Source: Rhizobium sp. Leaf453 (GTDB lineage Bacteria; Pseudomonadota; Alphaproteobacteria; Rhizobiales; Rhizobiaceae). Taken from it: 64,000 bases of DNA. Every line of letters starts with the position of its first letter. Positions within the stretch are counted from its first letter, which is position 1. The stretch is from the NCBI RefSeq assembly GCF_001425605.1, contig NZ_LMRG01000012.1:583792-647791 (forward strand), written 5' to 3'. Below are positions 54,359-63,993 of the stretch, in pieces. Under the pieces are notes generated by a model. The model ran no database searches and was not told the DNA's origin. It was given only the letters and a program-made list of their open reading frames with translations. The position numbers and the translations under genes are program-made.

Positions 54359-54976
54359 TCAATTGATCGGCGAATCTTCGTCTTCGAAGTTTTCGTTGGC
54401 AGCCTGCGCCGCCTTCGCCTTCTTGTCTGCCGTCAGCGCATCGCGGATCAGGTCGTCCGTCAGGATCAGCCTGCCCTCGGCGAAGGCCGTGAACGGAATA
54501 ACCACGCGCGGCTCTTCGCCATAGGCGGGCTGGTCGCGTTCGATGGTGAAACCTTCGCCGTCGGCCGACAGAATCTTGCCGCGAAAACGCTTGCGGCCGT
54601 CGACCAGTACAGACGTTTCGCACTTGATGAGGTGTCCGGCCCAGCGGCTGAAATCCGACTTTCGCACCATCGGCCGGTCGATGCCGGGCGACGATACTTC
54701 GAGATGATACTCCCGATCGACCGGATCTTCCACATCGAGAACCGGCGAAATGGCGGTCGAGATCGTCTCGCAGTCTTGCACCGTCATCGTACCGTCAAGG
54801 CGCTCGGCCATGATCTGCAGTGTGGCGCCGTTCTGCGAGGACAGGCGGACGCGAACCAGCTGGTATCCCATCGGAACGATCACCGGTTCGATGATATCGG
54901 CGATGCGCTGGTCGATACCGGTCTCGGTGACCAGGCGCGGTTCCTGTGTATTTTCTGCCGCTGTCGTATCGGACAA
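54359..54976 (-). CDS. rimP: Ribosome maturation factor RimP
   Basis: A 205-aa 30S assembly factor. Seen: [22 protein letters not shown], the [19 protein letters not shown] core, and the C-terminal SH3-like barrel ([17 protein letters not shown]), followed by a Lys/Ala-rich tail. I place the start at TTG 54976 ([12 protein letters not shown]), where GGGAGAG lies 5 nt upstream and homologues begin M-S-D. The frame is open to another TTG at 54991. First gene of its operon; a hairpin with T run sits in its leader. Confidence 0.93.
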   Translation of the reverse strand: MSDTTAAENTQEPRLVTETGIDQRIADIIEPVIVPMGYQLVRVRLSSQNGATLQIMAERLDGTMTVQDCETISTAISPVLDVEDPVDREYHLEVSSPGIDRPMVRKSDFSRWAGHLIKCETSVLVDGRKRFRGKILSADGEGFTIERDQPAYGEEPRVVIPFTAFAEGRLILTDDLIRDALTADKKAKAAQAANENFEDEDSPIN

Positions 54977-55003
54977 ACGATGCTCTCCCAAAACATCGGT
55001 AAT

Positions 55004-55035
55004 AAAAAAGAGCGGGTCCTGACGGGCCCACTCTT
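55004..55035 (-). promoter_or_regulatory. Terminator-like hairpin in the rimP leader
   Basis: On the minus strand AAGAGTGGGCCC-GTCA-GGACCCGCTCTT (one G-U pair, one C-A mismatch) runs into six T, about 28 nt before the RimP start. The upstream neighbour is divergent, so this hairpin falls within the rimP transcript leader and could act as an attenuator. Confidence 0.65.
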
Positions 55036-55225
55036 CATCAACCGATCAAGAATTTGAGGGTCATATACGCTCGATTATCCGCAAATGCAAGATATGCCGG
55101 AATCGCATCCAAAATGCCGGACGATAAGGCCAAGTGGCAAAATCCTGCCGGGCTTGGCGCTTTTGCTTGCCCGGCGGATCATCTGGCCTAGATTGGGCTG
55201 ACAACAACAATCAAAGACAGACAGG

Positions 55226-56866
55226 GTGGGGACAGCGTTGCCGCATCGACTATCGCCATTGGCGCCGTTCAGGCATGACACGTTCCGCGTCATCTGGGTG
55301 GCAAGCCTCGCGTCCAATTTCGGCGGCCTCATCCAAGCTGTGGGTGCGGCCTGGATGATGACATCGATCACGTCCTCGGCCAACATGGTCGCCTTGGTGC
55401 AGGCATCGACCTCGCTGCCGATCATGCTGTTTTCGCTGGTTTCAGGCGCGCTCGCCGACAATTTCGACCGGCGGCGGATCATGCTGGTGGCGCAGTGTTT
55501 CATGCTGGTGGTCTCGGCATTGCTGACCGTGTGCGCCTATTACGGCTTCATCACGCCGTGGCTGCTGTTGACATTCACCTTCCTCATCGGCTGCGGCACG
55601 GCGCTGAACAATCCATCCTGGCAGGCCTCGGTGGGCGACATGGTGCCGCGCGATGTGCTGCCGGCTGCTGTCGCGCTGAACAGCATGGGCTTCAATATCA
55701 CCCGCTCGGTCGGTCCCGCCGTCGGCGGTGTCATCGTTGCGGCGGCGGGCGCGGCGGCCGCCTTTGCCGCCAACACGCTCAGCTATTTTGCCATTCTCTA
55801 TGCGCTCGTGCGCTGGCGGCGTGAGGTGACGCTGTCACCGCTGCCGCGCGAATCGATGGGGCGGGCCATTTCGGCGGGCCTGCGCTATGTCGCGATGTCG
55901 CCCAATATCGGCAAGGTGCTGGTGCGCGGCTTCGTCTTCGGCCTGTCCGCCAGTGCCATCCTGGCGCTTCTGCCGCTGGTCGCCCGCGATCTCGTCGCCG
56001 GCGGGCCGCTGACCTACGGTATCATGCTCGGCGCCTTCGGGCTTGGTGCGATCGGTGGCGCGCTGCTCAGCGCACGGCTGCGCGAGCACATGTCGAGTGA
56101 ATGGGTCGTGCGGATCGCCTTTGCCGGCTTTGCCATCAGTGCGCTGGTGACGGCCTTCAGCCCTTACGGCTGGCTGACGAGCCTTTCCCTGCTTTTGTCC
56201 GGCGCCGGCTGGGTGCTGGCCCTGTCGTTGTTCAATACCACCGTGCAACTGTCGACGCCGCGCTGGGTCGTTGGCCGGGCGCTGTCGCTCTACCAGACAA
56301 CCACGTTCGGTGGCATCGCGGCCGGCAGCTGGATGTGGGGGCAACTGGCCGACATGCATGGTCCGGCCAACGCTCTCATCATCTCGGCATTGCTGATGAT
56401 CGTTGGTGCCGCCATCGGGCTTCGGCTGCCGCTACCTGAATTCCAGTCGCTCAATCTCGATCCGCTCAACCGGTTCTCTGAGCCGCTCCTGAAGCTTGAC
56501 CTGAAACCCCGCAGCGGTCCGATTGTGGTGATGATCGATTATGAAATCGCCGACGAGGATGTGCAGGAGTTCCTGACTGCCATGGCCGAGCGCCGCCGCA
56601 TCCGCATCCGCGACGGGGCGGGTCAATGGGGCCTGATGCGCGACCTGGAAAATCCGACGGTCTGGACCGAAACCTATCACGTGCCGACCTGGGTGGAATA
56701 TGTCCGCCACAACCAGCGCCGCACGCAGGCCGATGCTGCCATCGGCGACCGGTTGCTGGCGCTGCACAAGGGCGATGCCGCGCCGCGCGTGCACCGGATG
56801 ATCGAACGCCAGACGATCCTTCCCTACGATTACGAGCGCTACAAGCAGCAGATGGACATGCACTGA
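55226..56866 (+). CDS. MFS_3-type exporter
   Basis: A 546-aa major facilitator of the MFS_3/EntS-like family. Residues about 15-410 hold 12 membrane segments (ALADNFDRRRIMLVAQ is the cytoplasmic loop 2-3 motif). A soluble C-terminal region (about 425-546) has DGAGQWGLMRDLENP and YHVPTWVEYVRHNQRRT, a part usual in this family. Export of a siderophore or toxic compound is possible; substrate unknown. The start is a GTG at 55226 or a TTG at 55238. Confidence 0.86.
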   Translation: MGTALPHRLSPLAPFRHDTFRVIWVASLASNFGGLIQAVGAAWMMTSITSSANMVALVQASTSLPIMLFSLVSGALADNFDRRRIMLVAQCFMLVVSALLTVCAYYGFITPWLLLTFTFLIGCGTALNNPSWQASVGDMVPRDVLPAAVALNSMGFNITRSVGPAVGGVIVAAAGAAAAFAANTLSYFAILYALVRWRREVTLSPLPRESMGRAISAGLRYVAMSPNIGKVLVRGFVFGLSASAILALLPLVARDLVAGGPLTYGIMLGAFGLGAIGGALLSARLREHMSSEWVVRIAFAGFAISALVTAFSPYGWLTSLSLLLSGAGWVLALSLFNTTVQLSTPRWVVGRALSLYQTTTFGGIAAGSWMWGQLADMHGPANALIISALLMIVGAAIGLRLPLPEFQSLNLDPLNRFSEPLLKLDLKPRSGPIVVMIDYEIADEDVQEFLTAMAERRRIRIRDGAGQWGLMRDLENPTVWTETYHVPTWVEYVRHNQRRTQADAAIGDRLLALHKGDAAPRVHRMIERQTILPYDYERYKQQMDMH

Positions 56867-56982
56867 TCCATCTCTGTAGCCGCGAACTTTCAGGGGAGGA
56901 CGGCTTTTCCGCGTTTGAAAATGCTCACCCGCATGGTTGACTGATTTCGATTATTTCGATATTCAACCATTAAGGTGAATAA

Positions 56983-57324
56983 ATGGACGACGATGCTCTG
57001 TCACGGATATTGAAAGCTGCGGGCGATACCACGCGGCGACGCATCCTGACACTGCTGGTGCAGGAAGGGGCGCTGCGGGTCACCGCGCTTGCCGCCCATT
57101 TCGACATGTCGCTAAATTCTGTCTCCAAGCACATCAAGGTGCTGGAGGAGGCGGGTCTCGTCACCCGCCGGACCATGGGACGCGAGCACTTCATCGCGGC
57201 CGAACTCGAACCGTTGAAGGTGACAGAAGATTGGTTCGCGCAGTTGAAGTCCATCTGGGAATTGCGTCTGACGGCGCTGGAAAACCTGTTCGTTTCAAAG
57301 GATGAGAACGATGACCGAGCTTGA
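56983..57324 (+). CDS. ArsR family transcriptional regulator
   Basis: A 113-aa winged-helix repressor: LSRILKAAGDTTRRRILTLLVQEGALRVTALAAHFDMSLNSVSKHIKVLEEAGLV. The metal-binding ELCVCDL motif of ArsR/SmtB metal sensors is absent. This is the subtype paired with SRPBCC proteins. AAGGTG precedes the ATG. Its 3' end overlaps the AHSA1 gene by 14 nt. Confidence 0.92.
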   Translation: MDDDALSRILKAAGDTTRRRILTLLVQEGALRVTALAAHFDMSLNSVSKHIKVLEEAGLVTRRTMGREHFIAAELEPLKVTEDWFAQLKSIWELRLTALENLFVSKDENDDRA

Positions 57325-57739
57325 ACTGACAGTGAACCGCAAGATCGCCGCGCCACGCGAAAAGGTCTTCAACGCCTGGCTCTCGCCCGCGATGCTGTCG
57401 AAGTTCATGGCGCCGCCCTTTGGCAGTTCCGAGCCGAGCAGGGTCACCAACGACCCGGTGAAGGGCGGTCGCTTCTCGATCGTCATGGTGACGCCGGACA
57501 AGGACATTCCCCATGCCGGCACCTATCTGGAAATCGACCCGTATTCGCGTCTCGCCTTCACCTGGGAGTCGCCCTATTCGCTGGATGACAGCGTCGTCAC
57601 CATCGATCTTGCCGAGGTGGATGCCACGACGACCGAGATCACGCTCAAGCAGGTGAAGTTCCGGAGCGAGGAGGCGCGCGACGGTCATGAGAAGGGTTGG
57701 ACCTCGATCATGGTCCTTCTGGAAGACCTGCTGGCTTAG
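57311..57739 (+). CDS. SRPBCC (AHSA1-like) protein
   Basis: A 142-aa START/Bet v1-fold protein of the AHSA1 group: LTVNRKIAAPREKVFNAWLSPAMLSKFMAPP, then GGRFSIVM, ITLKQVKF and GHEKGWTSIMVLLEDLL. It probably binds a hydrophobic ligand. It overlaps the ArsR gene by 14 nt, a very common two-gene pairing in proteobacteria, which implies joint regulation. ATG at 57311 preferred over 57302 by Shine-Dalgarno spacing. Its stop overlaps the convergent transglycosylase stop. Confidence 0.9.
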   Translation: MTELELTVNRKIAAPREKVFNAWLSPAMLSKFMAPPFGSSEPSRVTNDPVKGGRFSIVMVTPDKDIPHAGTYLEIDPYSRLAFTWESPYSLDDSVVTIDLAEVDATTTEITLKQVKFRSEEARDGHEKGWTSIMVLLEDLLA

Positions 57740-58995
57740 AGCTTGCCCAGCATGTTTTCTTCCGGATAGCAGGTCGGCGTCATGCCATTGTCCGCCTGCC
57801 AGCGGCCGATCGAGCGGCGGGTCTTGAAACCAGGCAGGCCGTCTGCCTTGCCGACATCATGTCCCTGCGCTTCCAACGATTTCTGCATGCGCAGGACATC
57901 GGAGCGCAGCATCTTGCCGACATCGCCAAAAGCGCCCTTGAACGCCCCGCCACCCGTTGAAATCCGGTCGGCGAGGTTGCCGATGAACAGCGCATATAGG
58001 TCGGAGTTGTTGTATTCCTTGATAACGTAGAAATTCGGCGTGACGATGAATTCCGGCCCATGCCGGCCCGCCGGCACCAGCATCATGCCGTCTGCCTTCG
58101 ATTCGCTGGATGGAAATGCCTTGCCGGAAATCCGCGTGATGCCGCTTGCCGCCCATTGGCCGATGGGCTTGGCAAGGTCCGGCCCTTCCTGCGCACAGGA
58201 TACGTTGGCGGGAATCTTGACTTCGAAACCCCAGTCACGACCCCGCTGCCAGCCCTTCTCCGCCAGGTAATTGGCGATCGAGGCCAGCGTGTCGGGCGTC
58301 GACTTCCAAATATCCCGTCGTCCGTCACCATCGAAATCGACGGCATATTTGAGGAAGCTGGTCGGCAGGAACTGCGGCTGGCCCATGGCGCCCGCCCAAG
58401 ACCCCTTCATTTCCGCCTCGCGTACGTCGCCGCTGTCGAGAATGTGCAGCGCCGCGATCAGTTCGCGCCGGAACAGGTCACCGCGCGTCGACATGAAGGC
58501 CTTGGTCGTCAGCACGTCCATGATTGGATGCGGAATTTTCGCCTTGCCGAAACCGGATTCCCTGCCCCAGATGGCAACGACGATCTGCCCGGGAACACCA
58601 TAGGTCTTCTCGATCCGCTTGAGCGTCGCGGCATTTTCCTGCGCCAGTGCCCGGCCGGTCGCGGCCAGTCCCTGCAACCGCTTTTCGGAAAAATAGGCGC
58701 CCGGCGAGGCAAACTCCGCCTGGTTCTGCTTCTGCGTGCTCGGCGGTTTGCTGCCGGGCGGAACGAGGTCCGGCAAGTCCCAGTTCAGCTTCACATCGGC
58801 AAAGGCTGCCTTGAACGATTGTTCCGAGATGCCGGATTTCTTCGCCTCCGGCCAGAGGTCGGTTTGCAGCCATTGGCGGAACTGCGCCTCGGTCTCGGCC
58901 TTGGAAGCAGCGAGGGCGGGCAGGGGACTCAGAGCAAGGAGGATGCCTACTAGGAGGGGTAGAATGCGCCGCCCTTTACCTGACGGTGCATCCAT
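57736..58995 (-). CDS. Lytic murein transglycosylase (MltB/Slt70-like)
   Basis: A 419-aa exported peptidoglycan lytic transglycosylase. The signal peptide (RILPLLVGILLALSPLPALAAS) is followed by the catalytic domain: the glutamate in IWGRESGFG, ALHILDSGDVREAEMKGSWAGAMGQPQFLPTSFLKYAVDFDGDGRRDIW, typical of MltB. A C-terminal peptidoglycan-binding domain follows (VLRMQKSLEAQGHDVGKADGLPGFKTRRSI). The start is an ATG at 58995; a repeat element ends 7 nt upstream and contributes the Shine-Dalgarno. Confidence 0.92.
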   Translation of the reverse strand: MDAPSGKGRRILPLLVGILLALSPLPALAASKAETEAQFRQWLQTDLWPEAKKSGISEQSFKAAFADVKLNWDLPDLVPPGSKPPSTQKQNQAEFASPGAYFSEKRLQGLAATGRALAQENAATLKRIEKTYGVPGQIVVAIWGRESGFGKAKIPHPIMDVLTTKAFMSTRGDLFRRELIAALHILDSGDVREAEMKGSWAGAMGQPQFLPTSFLKYAVDFDGDGRRDIWKSTPDTLASIANYLAEKGWQRGRDWGFEVKIPANVSCAQEGPDLAKPIGQWAASGITRISGKAFPSSESKADGMMLVPAGRHGPEFIVTPNFYVIKEYNNSDLYALFIGNLADRISTGGGAFKGAFGDVGKMLRSDVLRMQKSLEAQGHDVGKADGLPGFKTRRSIGRWQADNGMTPTCYPEENMLGKL

Positions 58996-59001
58996 ACACT
59001 C

Positions 59002-59117
59002 CGTCATCCTCGCCCTTGTGGCGGGGATCCAGCGGCGCCATGTCCATGGCGCCTTAGACTCTTTCACGCGACGGACGTCGCGTGACTGGACTCCTGTGAC
59101 AAGCACAGGAATGACGG
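59002..59117. repeat. Multi-hairpin palindromic repeat between recR and the transglycosylase gene
   Basis: The outer ends (CCGTCATCCT... and ...AGGAATGACGG) form an imperfect inverted repeat. Inside are two perfect small hairpins: GGCGCCATG/CATGGCGCC at 59034-59053 and CACGCGAC/GTCGCGTG at 59065-59084. The CGTCATCCTCG end resembles the element at 26202. It is open in the transglycosylase frame, so translation could run through it. Confidence 0.7.
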
Positions 59118-59195
59118 AAGATGGTGTAATGGCTTTGCCAGCCAATTCCGTATTTGCCGCGAGAGAGGCGGCGGTAGCGAGATGCGTTGTCTTCC

Positions 59196-59801
59196 TCAAA
59201 TCGCCGTCCTCGCCCTCAGCGCTGCCGTCAGCGTACCCTCGTCCAGATAATCCAACTCGCCGCCGACGGGGACACCATGCGCCAACCGGGTGATCTTGAC
59301 GCCGAGTCCATCCAACTGGTCGGTGATGTAATGCGCCGTCGTCTGGCCCTCGACAGTGGCGTTGACGGCGATGATCAGTTCACGCACGCCACCCTTGGCG
59401 ACGCGTTCCACCAAGCCCTTGATGTTGAGATCCTCAGGCCCGACGCCGTCGAGCGGCGAGAGTGTTCCGCCGAGCACGTGATAGGCCGTGTTCATCGCGC
59501 TCGCCCGCTCCAATGCCCAGAGATCGGAGACATCCTCCACCACGATGATGACGGAATTGTCGCGCCGGTCGTCGGAACAGACGCTGCAGGGGTCGATCGT
59601 ATCGACATTGCCGCAACGGGAGCAAATGCGCACTTTCGCATGCGCCTGGCCCATCGCATCGGCCAGCGGGCCGAGCAGCTGGTCCTTCTTCTTGACCAGA
59701 TGCAGCGCCGCGCGCCGCGCCGAGCGCGGCCCGAGTCCGGGCACCTTTGCCAGGAGCTGGATGAGTTTTTCGATTTCGGGGCCGGTGACTCGCTTTGCCA
59801 T
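59196..59801 (-). CDS. recR: Recombination protein RecR
   Basis: A 201-aa component of the RecFOR gap-repair pathway. Seen: the N-terminal HhH ([21 protein letters not shown]), an intact Cys4 zinc finger (C-x2-C...C-x2-[17 protein letters not shown]), and the Toprim domain ([31 protein letters not shown]). Normal length. In many bacteria it follows dnaX-ybaB; here two plus-strand genes sit between. Confidence 0.96.
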   Translation of the reverse strand: MAKRVTGPEIEKLIQLLAKVPGLGPRSARRAALHLVKKKDQLLGPLADAMGQAHAKVRICSRCGNVDTIDPCSVCSDDRRDNSVIIVVEDVSDLWALERASAMNTAYHVLGGTLSPLDGVGPEDLNIKGLVERVAKGGVRELIIAVNATVEGQTTAHYITDQLDGLGVKITRLAHGVPVGGELDYLDEGTLTAALRARTAI

Positions 59802-59859
59802 GCGGCGGTTCTACCCCATATCCAACGGGAACGGAATCGCTGAAAAGAAGGTGTCCCGC

Positions 59860-60474
59860 ATGAAAATCCTGGCCGTCTGTACCGGTAGCGCCGAAGCGCT
59901 GGCCGGAAAATCCTACAAGACCGGCATCTTCAAGCATCCCGTGGAGGCCGCCGTAATGGTGGATCGCGAGGGCCTGATCGGCGATGCCATCTGCAACCGG
60001 AAACACCATGGCGGCACTGATCAGGCGGTCTATGTAATGGGTTCCGTCGATCTCGACTGGTGGTCGAAGGAATTGGAGCGCGATCTGCCCCCGGGCACGT
60101 TCGGAGAAAACCTAGTGCTCGAGGGCGCGGACAGCCGTACCATTTCCGTCGGCGATCGGTTCGAAACCGAAACGGTCGCGCTGGAGGTGACCTCCGCACG
60201 CATCCCTTGCGCTACCCTCACCGCAAGAATGGGCGATCCGGATTTTGCCAGACGCTTCGTCAGGGCGGGGCGGCCTGGTTTCTATTGCCGGGTCTTGATG
60301 GATGGTGTGATTCAGGTGGGCGATGCTGTCAGCTACCACGCCTATTCCGGCGACCCGGTGACCATGCCGGAGTTGCTGCGGACCTATGGAAAGAACATTC
60401 CGGATGAGGACAGGTCCCGCTATCTCACCGCGCCCATCAACGATCGACTGCGTGCAAAGCTCACCGGCGCGTGA
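59860..60474 (+). CDS. MOSC domain protein
   Basis: A 204-aa MOSC-fold protein similar to YiiM. Seen: a beta-barrel start (TGIFKHPVEAAVMVDREGLIGDAICNRKHHGGTDQAVYV) and the MOSC cysteine in SARIPCATLTARM. MOSC proteins handle molybdenum-cofactor sulfur or detoxify N-hydroxylated bases; stand-alone YiiM reduces such compounds. ATG at 59860 with AAGAAGG upstream. It is divergent from recR by 58 nt. Confidence 0.9.
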   Translation: MKILAVCTGSAEALAGKSYKTGIFKHPVEAAVMVDREGLIGDAICNRKHHGGTDQAVYVMGSVDLDWWSKELERDLPPGTFGENLVLEGADSRTISVGDRFETETVALEVTSARIPCATLTARMGDPDFARRFVRAGRPGFYCRVLMDGVIQVGDAVSYHAYSGDPVTMPELLRTYGKNIPDEDRSRYLTAPINDRLRAKLTGA

Positions 60475-60709
60475 GTTGGCTCGAAATGTGCGGCATTTTA
60501 CAGATCGCCGGTTTTAACCATTTGTTTAACTTCTGCTTTATTTCACACTGCGTGCAATCTATGAAGCAGGTGTCGCCAAGGCCTTCATTGCATTCCCGCC
60601 TTTTGCGACACATCGATCATCATGCGGATACAAAGAAACTCGAGCGGGCTTGCGAGCGCAAGAATGCCGCCGGCTGTGTTTTGTCCGCGCAACTGGGCTA
60701 GGGCGGATC

Positions 60710-61567
60710 ATGGCCGGATTGAAGCAATTGGCGTGTTGGAGCGGACGGCTCGGAATGCTGCTGATCGTTACGATGATCGGTGTGGTATTTCATGGCCATA
60801 CAGCGCAAGCCGCCGGCAATGCGGAAATCGCTCGCTTGCAGCGCCAGATCGCCGCAAACCGCGCGTTTGAAACCAAGTACAGCTGTGCCACGCGTTCCAC
60901 CTTCGCCTGCCGGGAAATCGCCGGCCGTATTGCACAGACCAGCGCCCGCCTTGCAAGCCTCTCGGCTGCGGCTCGCCCTGAGAGTGAACCGCGCCCGGTC
61001 GTGGCCGAGCGCACGCCGGTGAAACGCCAGAACAGCGGCCATATCAGCGCGCGCACCATGGCCGCCGCCTATGCCCTGCCGCGCAACAAGACCAAGATCG
61101 AGACACGCTGCGTCCGTCTTTCCGATGGTTACTATTTCCCGACCCCCAACTCAGGCTACAACACGGCCGACGACATGCAGGCGATTGCCGGGCAGTGCAA
61201 GTTCATCTGCGACGATCCGTCGATGGACGTCTTCCGGATGACGGGCACCGACCGCAATGCCGATGACATGGTGTCGGTAACAACTGGCCTGCGTTATGCC
61301 GACCTCCCCAATGCCGGCGCCTATCGCGCCGCCTCACCGCTCAAGACCTGCGACATGGCGCGGTTCTACAAGACGGTGCTGGCAAAAACGCCGGCTACAG
61401 CCGGCGAAAATATGGAGATTGCCGGCGTTGAAACCGGGGAGACGGCTGTGGCTGCCATCGATCAGGTTTTGCTCGGTGATGTCGGCCTGCGTGGCTCCAC
61501 CAGCTTAGTTCCGCCGCCGGCCCGCAAGGTGCGCGTCGTCGGCGCCGCCTACCTGCCGTTCAACTGA
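60710..61567 (+). CDS. DUF2865 domain secreted protein
   Basis: A 285-aa exported protein. It has an N-terminal signal or anchor (LGMLLIVTMIGVVFHGHTAQAA), a coiled-coil-prone stretch (ARLQRQIAANRAFETKYSC), and the DUF2865 block (RCVRLSDGYYFPTPNSGY...QAIAGQCKFICDDPSMDVFRM...GLRYADLPNAGAYR). The family is frequent in rhizobia and of unknown role, perhaps at the cell wall. ATG at 60710. It converges with ybaB, whose stop is 6 nt away. Confidence 0.82.
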   Translation: MAGLKQLACWSGRLGMLLIVTMIGVVFHGHTAQAAGNAEIARLQRQIAANRAFETKYSCATRSTFACREIAGRIAQTSARLASLSAAARPESEPRPVVAERTPVKRQNSGHISARTMAAAYALPRNKTKIETRCVRLSDGYYFPTPNSGYNTADDMQAIAGQCKFICDDPSMDVFRMTGTDRNADDMVSVTTGLRYADLPNAGAYRAASPLKTCDMARFYKTVLAKTPATAGENMEIAGVETGETAVAAIDQVLLGDVGLRGSTSLVPPPARKVRVVGAAYLPFN

Positions 61568-61573
61568 GATTAC

Positions 61574-61897
61574 TTAGAACGGAAATTTCATGCCGGGCGG
61601 GATCGGCAGGCCTGCGGTCAGTGCCTTGGTCTTCTCGGCGGTGATGGCCTCGGCCTTGTCCTTGCCGTCCTTGTGGGCGGCGACGATGAGGTCTTCAAGG
61701 ATTTCGACATCGTCTTCCTTGAACAGCGACGGGTCGATCTTGATGCCCTTGAGATTGCCCTTGCCGTCCATGCGCACGGTCACAAGGCCGCCGCCGGAGG
61801 AGCCGTCGACTTCGAGAGCGGAAATCTCTTCCTGCATCTTCTCCATCTTGGCCTGCATTTCCTTGACCTTGCCCATCATTCCCATGATGTCACGCAT
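61574..61897 (-). CDS. ybaB: YbaB/EbfC family DNA-binding protein
   Basis: A 107-aa nucleoid-associated protein: helix-rich N-terminus ([24 protein letters not shown]), then [20 protein letters not shown] and a C-terminal helix. It binds DNA as a dimer and is conserved just downstream of dnaX. ATG at 61897 is chosen because AGAGGA is 7 nt upstream; another ATG two codons earlier is too close to it. It starts 38 nt after the dnaX stop. Confidence 0.93.
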   Translation of the reverse strand: MRDIMGMMGKVKEMQAKMEKMQEEISALEVDGSSGGGLVTVRMDGKGNLKGIKIDPSLFKEDDVEILEDLIVAAHKDGKDKAEAITAEKTKALTAGLPIPPGMKFPF

Positions 61898-61935
61898 CGT
61901 CATGTCCTCTTCTTTGTCTCGTGAAGTCTCTGGAA

Positions 61936-63828
61936 TCAGTGCTCGATATCGTCGCCGGGCAGGATATCGCCGTCAGCGGATTCAGCGGCGGCCACCACAA
62001 GGGTTTCGCTCTCTTCTTCAGGCTCCGGCCCCTTGATCCTGACGTCGGTGATCTTGGCGCCGGGAAAGCGGGCGAGGATGGCAGCGACATCCGGATCCTG
62101 GCGGGCGTCACTGACACGCTTCTCCTGCGCCTGCGTTTCCGCCTCGATCAGCGTGGGCTGACCGGGTTCGCGGCTGAGGATGACCATCCAGCGGATGCCG
62201 GTCCAGTCTTCCAGCTTCTTCTGCAGTTCCGCGACCAAGGTCTTCGGCGCGTCGTCCGGCAGATTGAGTTCCAGCCGTCCGGGCTCGAGGCTGACCAGCC
62301 GCACGAAACCACGCACCAGCGTCTTCAGCTTGATGTCGCGGTTTGTGCCGCAGAGATCGGCGATATCGCTGACGGACCGGACGGAAACCTTGGGTTCGGG
62401 CTTCGCCGCAGGTGCTTCGACCGGTCGGGTCTCCGTCATGCCGACAGCCACCGGCTGCGGTGGCGCGACATCGGGAACCGCGCGCAGCATGGTGGCGCCG
62501 TTTCCGGTCGTCCGCTGGGCGGGCTGCATGTCGCTGCCGCGCGCTTGGGTCGATCCGCTGGAAAATGCCTGCGATGCCTGCGCGCCACCGCCGTTGCCGC
62601 CGTTCGGGGCGGGCGATGGGCGTTGCTGTGCGTCGCCATTGGACAGGTCGAGCAATCGCCGCGCTGCGTCTTCCGGGGAGGGGAGATGGGCCGCATGCGC
62701 CAACCGGATCAGTACCATTTCGGCGGCACCCGCCGGGCGTGACGAGCTTTCCGTTTCCGGAATGCCCTTCAAGAGCATCTGCCAGATGCGCGACAGAGTC
62801 GTCACCGCCACGGATGAGGCGAATTCGGCGCCACGGGTCCGTTCGATTTCGCTCAGCGACTGGTCGTTGGCAGCGTCGGGAACGAATTTCAGCCGGGTTA
62901 CCAGATGGGTGAAGTCGGCAAGATCCGTGAGCACGACCGACGGGCTTGCGCCGGCTTCATATTGCCCGCCAAACTCCTCGAGAGCCGCCGCCACATCGCC
63001 TTTGACGATACGCTGGAAGAGATCGACGATGCGGGCGCGGTCGGCAAGGCCGAGCATCGAGCGCACCGCCTCGACCTCGACCACGCCGCCGCCATGGGCG
63101 ATGGCCTGGTCGAGCAGCGACAGGCCGTCACGGGCCGAACCTTCGGCCGCGCGCGCGATCATGGCAAGCGCATCCGGATCGGCGGAAATGCCTTCCTTGC
63201 CGAGAATGGTGGTGAACAGGCCGACGAGGTCCGATGCGCCGATGCGGCGCAGGTCGAAGCGCTGGCAGCGCGACAGGACCGTGATCGGCACCTTGCGGAT
63301 TTCGGTGGTCGCGAAGATGAATTTCACATGCTCCGGCGGCTCTTCGAGCGTCTTCAACAGGCCGTTGAAGGCCTGCGTCGAGAGCATGTGCACTTCGTCG
63401 ATGATATAGACCTTGTAGCGCGCTGAAACCGGGCGGTAGCGCACCTGCTCGATGATCTCGCGGATGTCGTCGATACCGGTATGGGAGGCTGCGTCCATCT
63501 CGATGACATCGACATGGCGGCCTTCCATGATCGCCTGACAATGCTCGCCGGGCACACGGAGGTCGATCGTCGGCTTGTCGATCTCGGGCGTCTTATAATT
63601 GAGCGCGCGGGCAAGGATGCGGGCGGTGGTCGTCTTGCCGACGCCGCGAACGCCGGTCAGCATATAGGCCTGCGCGATGCGGCCGGTCTCGAACGCGTTG
63701 GTGAGCGTGCGGACCATCGGCTCCTGCCCGACCATCAGGTCGGAGAAATCCTTCGGCCGGTATTTGCGCGCAAGGACGCGGTAGGCGGCGGGCTTTTCGG
63801 ATGTCGGGATCAACGTGTCTTCGCTCAT
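61936..63828 (-). CDS. dnaX: DNA polymerase III subunits gamma/tau
   Basis: A 630-aa clamp-loader subunit. Seen: [21 protein letters not shown], Walker [12 protein letters not shown] (about 59-69), the Walker B region IIDEVHMLS, sensor 1 [10 protein letters not shown] and a SRC motif (LSRCQRF), then domain III and a Pro/Gly-rich linker to a tau-type C-terminus. The usual zinc-finger cysteines after Walker A are mostly missing (only HCQAIM remains). No slippery A-run for a short gamma form was noticed. ATG at 63828 gives start [19 protein letters not shown]. Confidence 0.95.
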   Translation of the reverse strand: MSEDTLIPTSEKPAAYRVLARKYRPKDFSDLMVGQEPMVRTLTNAFETGRIAQAYMLTGVRGVGKTTTARILARALNYKTPEIDKPTIDLRVPGEHCQAIMEGRHVDVIEMDAASHTGIDDIREIIEQVRYRPVSARYKVYIIDEVHMLSTQAFNGLLKTLEEPPEHVKFIFATTEIRKVPITVLSRCQRFDLRRIGASDLVGLFTTILGKEGISADPDALAMIARAAEGSARDGLSLLDQAIAHGGGVVEVEAVRSMLGLADRARIVDLFQRIVKGDVAAALEEFGGQYEAGASPSVVLTDLADFTHLVTRLKFVPDAANDQSLSEIERTRGAEFASSVAVTTLSRIWQMLLKGIPETESSSRPAGAAEMVLIRLAHAAHLPSPEDAARRLLDLSNGDAQQRPSPAPNGGNGGGAQASQAFSSGSTQARGSDMQPAQRTTGNGATMLRAVPDVAPPQPVAVGMTETRPVEAPAAKPEPKVSVRSVSDIADLCGTNRDIKLKTLVRGFVRLVSLEPGRLELNLPDDAPKTLVAELQKKLEDWTGIRWMVILSREPGQPTLIEAETQAQEKRVSDARQDPDVAAILARFPGAKITDVRIKGPEPEEESETLVVAAAESADGDILPGDDIEH

Positions 63829-63897
63829 CGCCCTTTTTTCCCCAAGACGGGGCCGCTTGGCTGCAAATCGCGTCCTGACGGACAGAAGAAAAAGGGT

Positions 63898-63993
63898 GGG
63901 AGGCTGGCACGATGACCCGTGCCTGGCTCGTTGGGGCTGCTTCCTTCCGGACCTGACCCGGTTGGCGAGTGGCTCGTCCACCACCAACCTCCC
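63898..63993 (-). ncRNA. ffs: SRP RNA (4.5S, small bacterial type)
   Basis: On the minus strand the 96-nt segment starts GGGAGGTTGGTGG, ends CAGCCTCCC, and carries the invariant domain IV loop GGTCAGGTCCGGAAGGAAGC. It forms one long hairpin and binds Ffh for co-translational membrane targeting. A T run follows its 3' end, so it is probably ended there. It lies just upstream of dnaX on the same strand, as in other rhizobia. Confidence 0.96.

Noticed and set aside
55226-56866. MFS exporter with a soluble C-terminal domain as a novel fusion
   Set aside because: The C-terminal region belongs to the normal MFS_3 family architecture, so it is not unusual.
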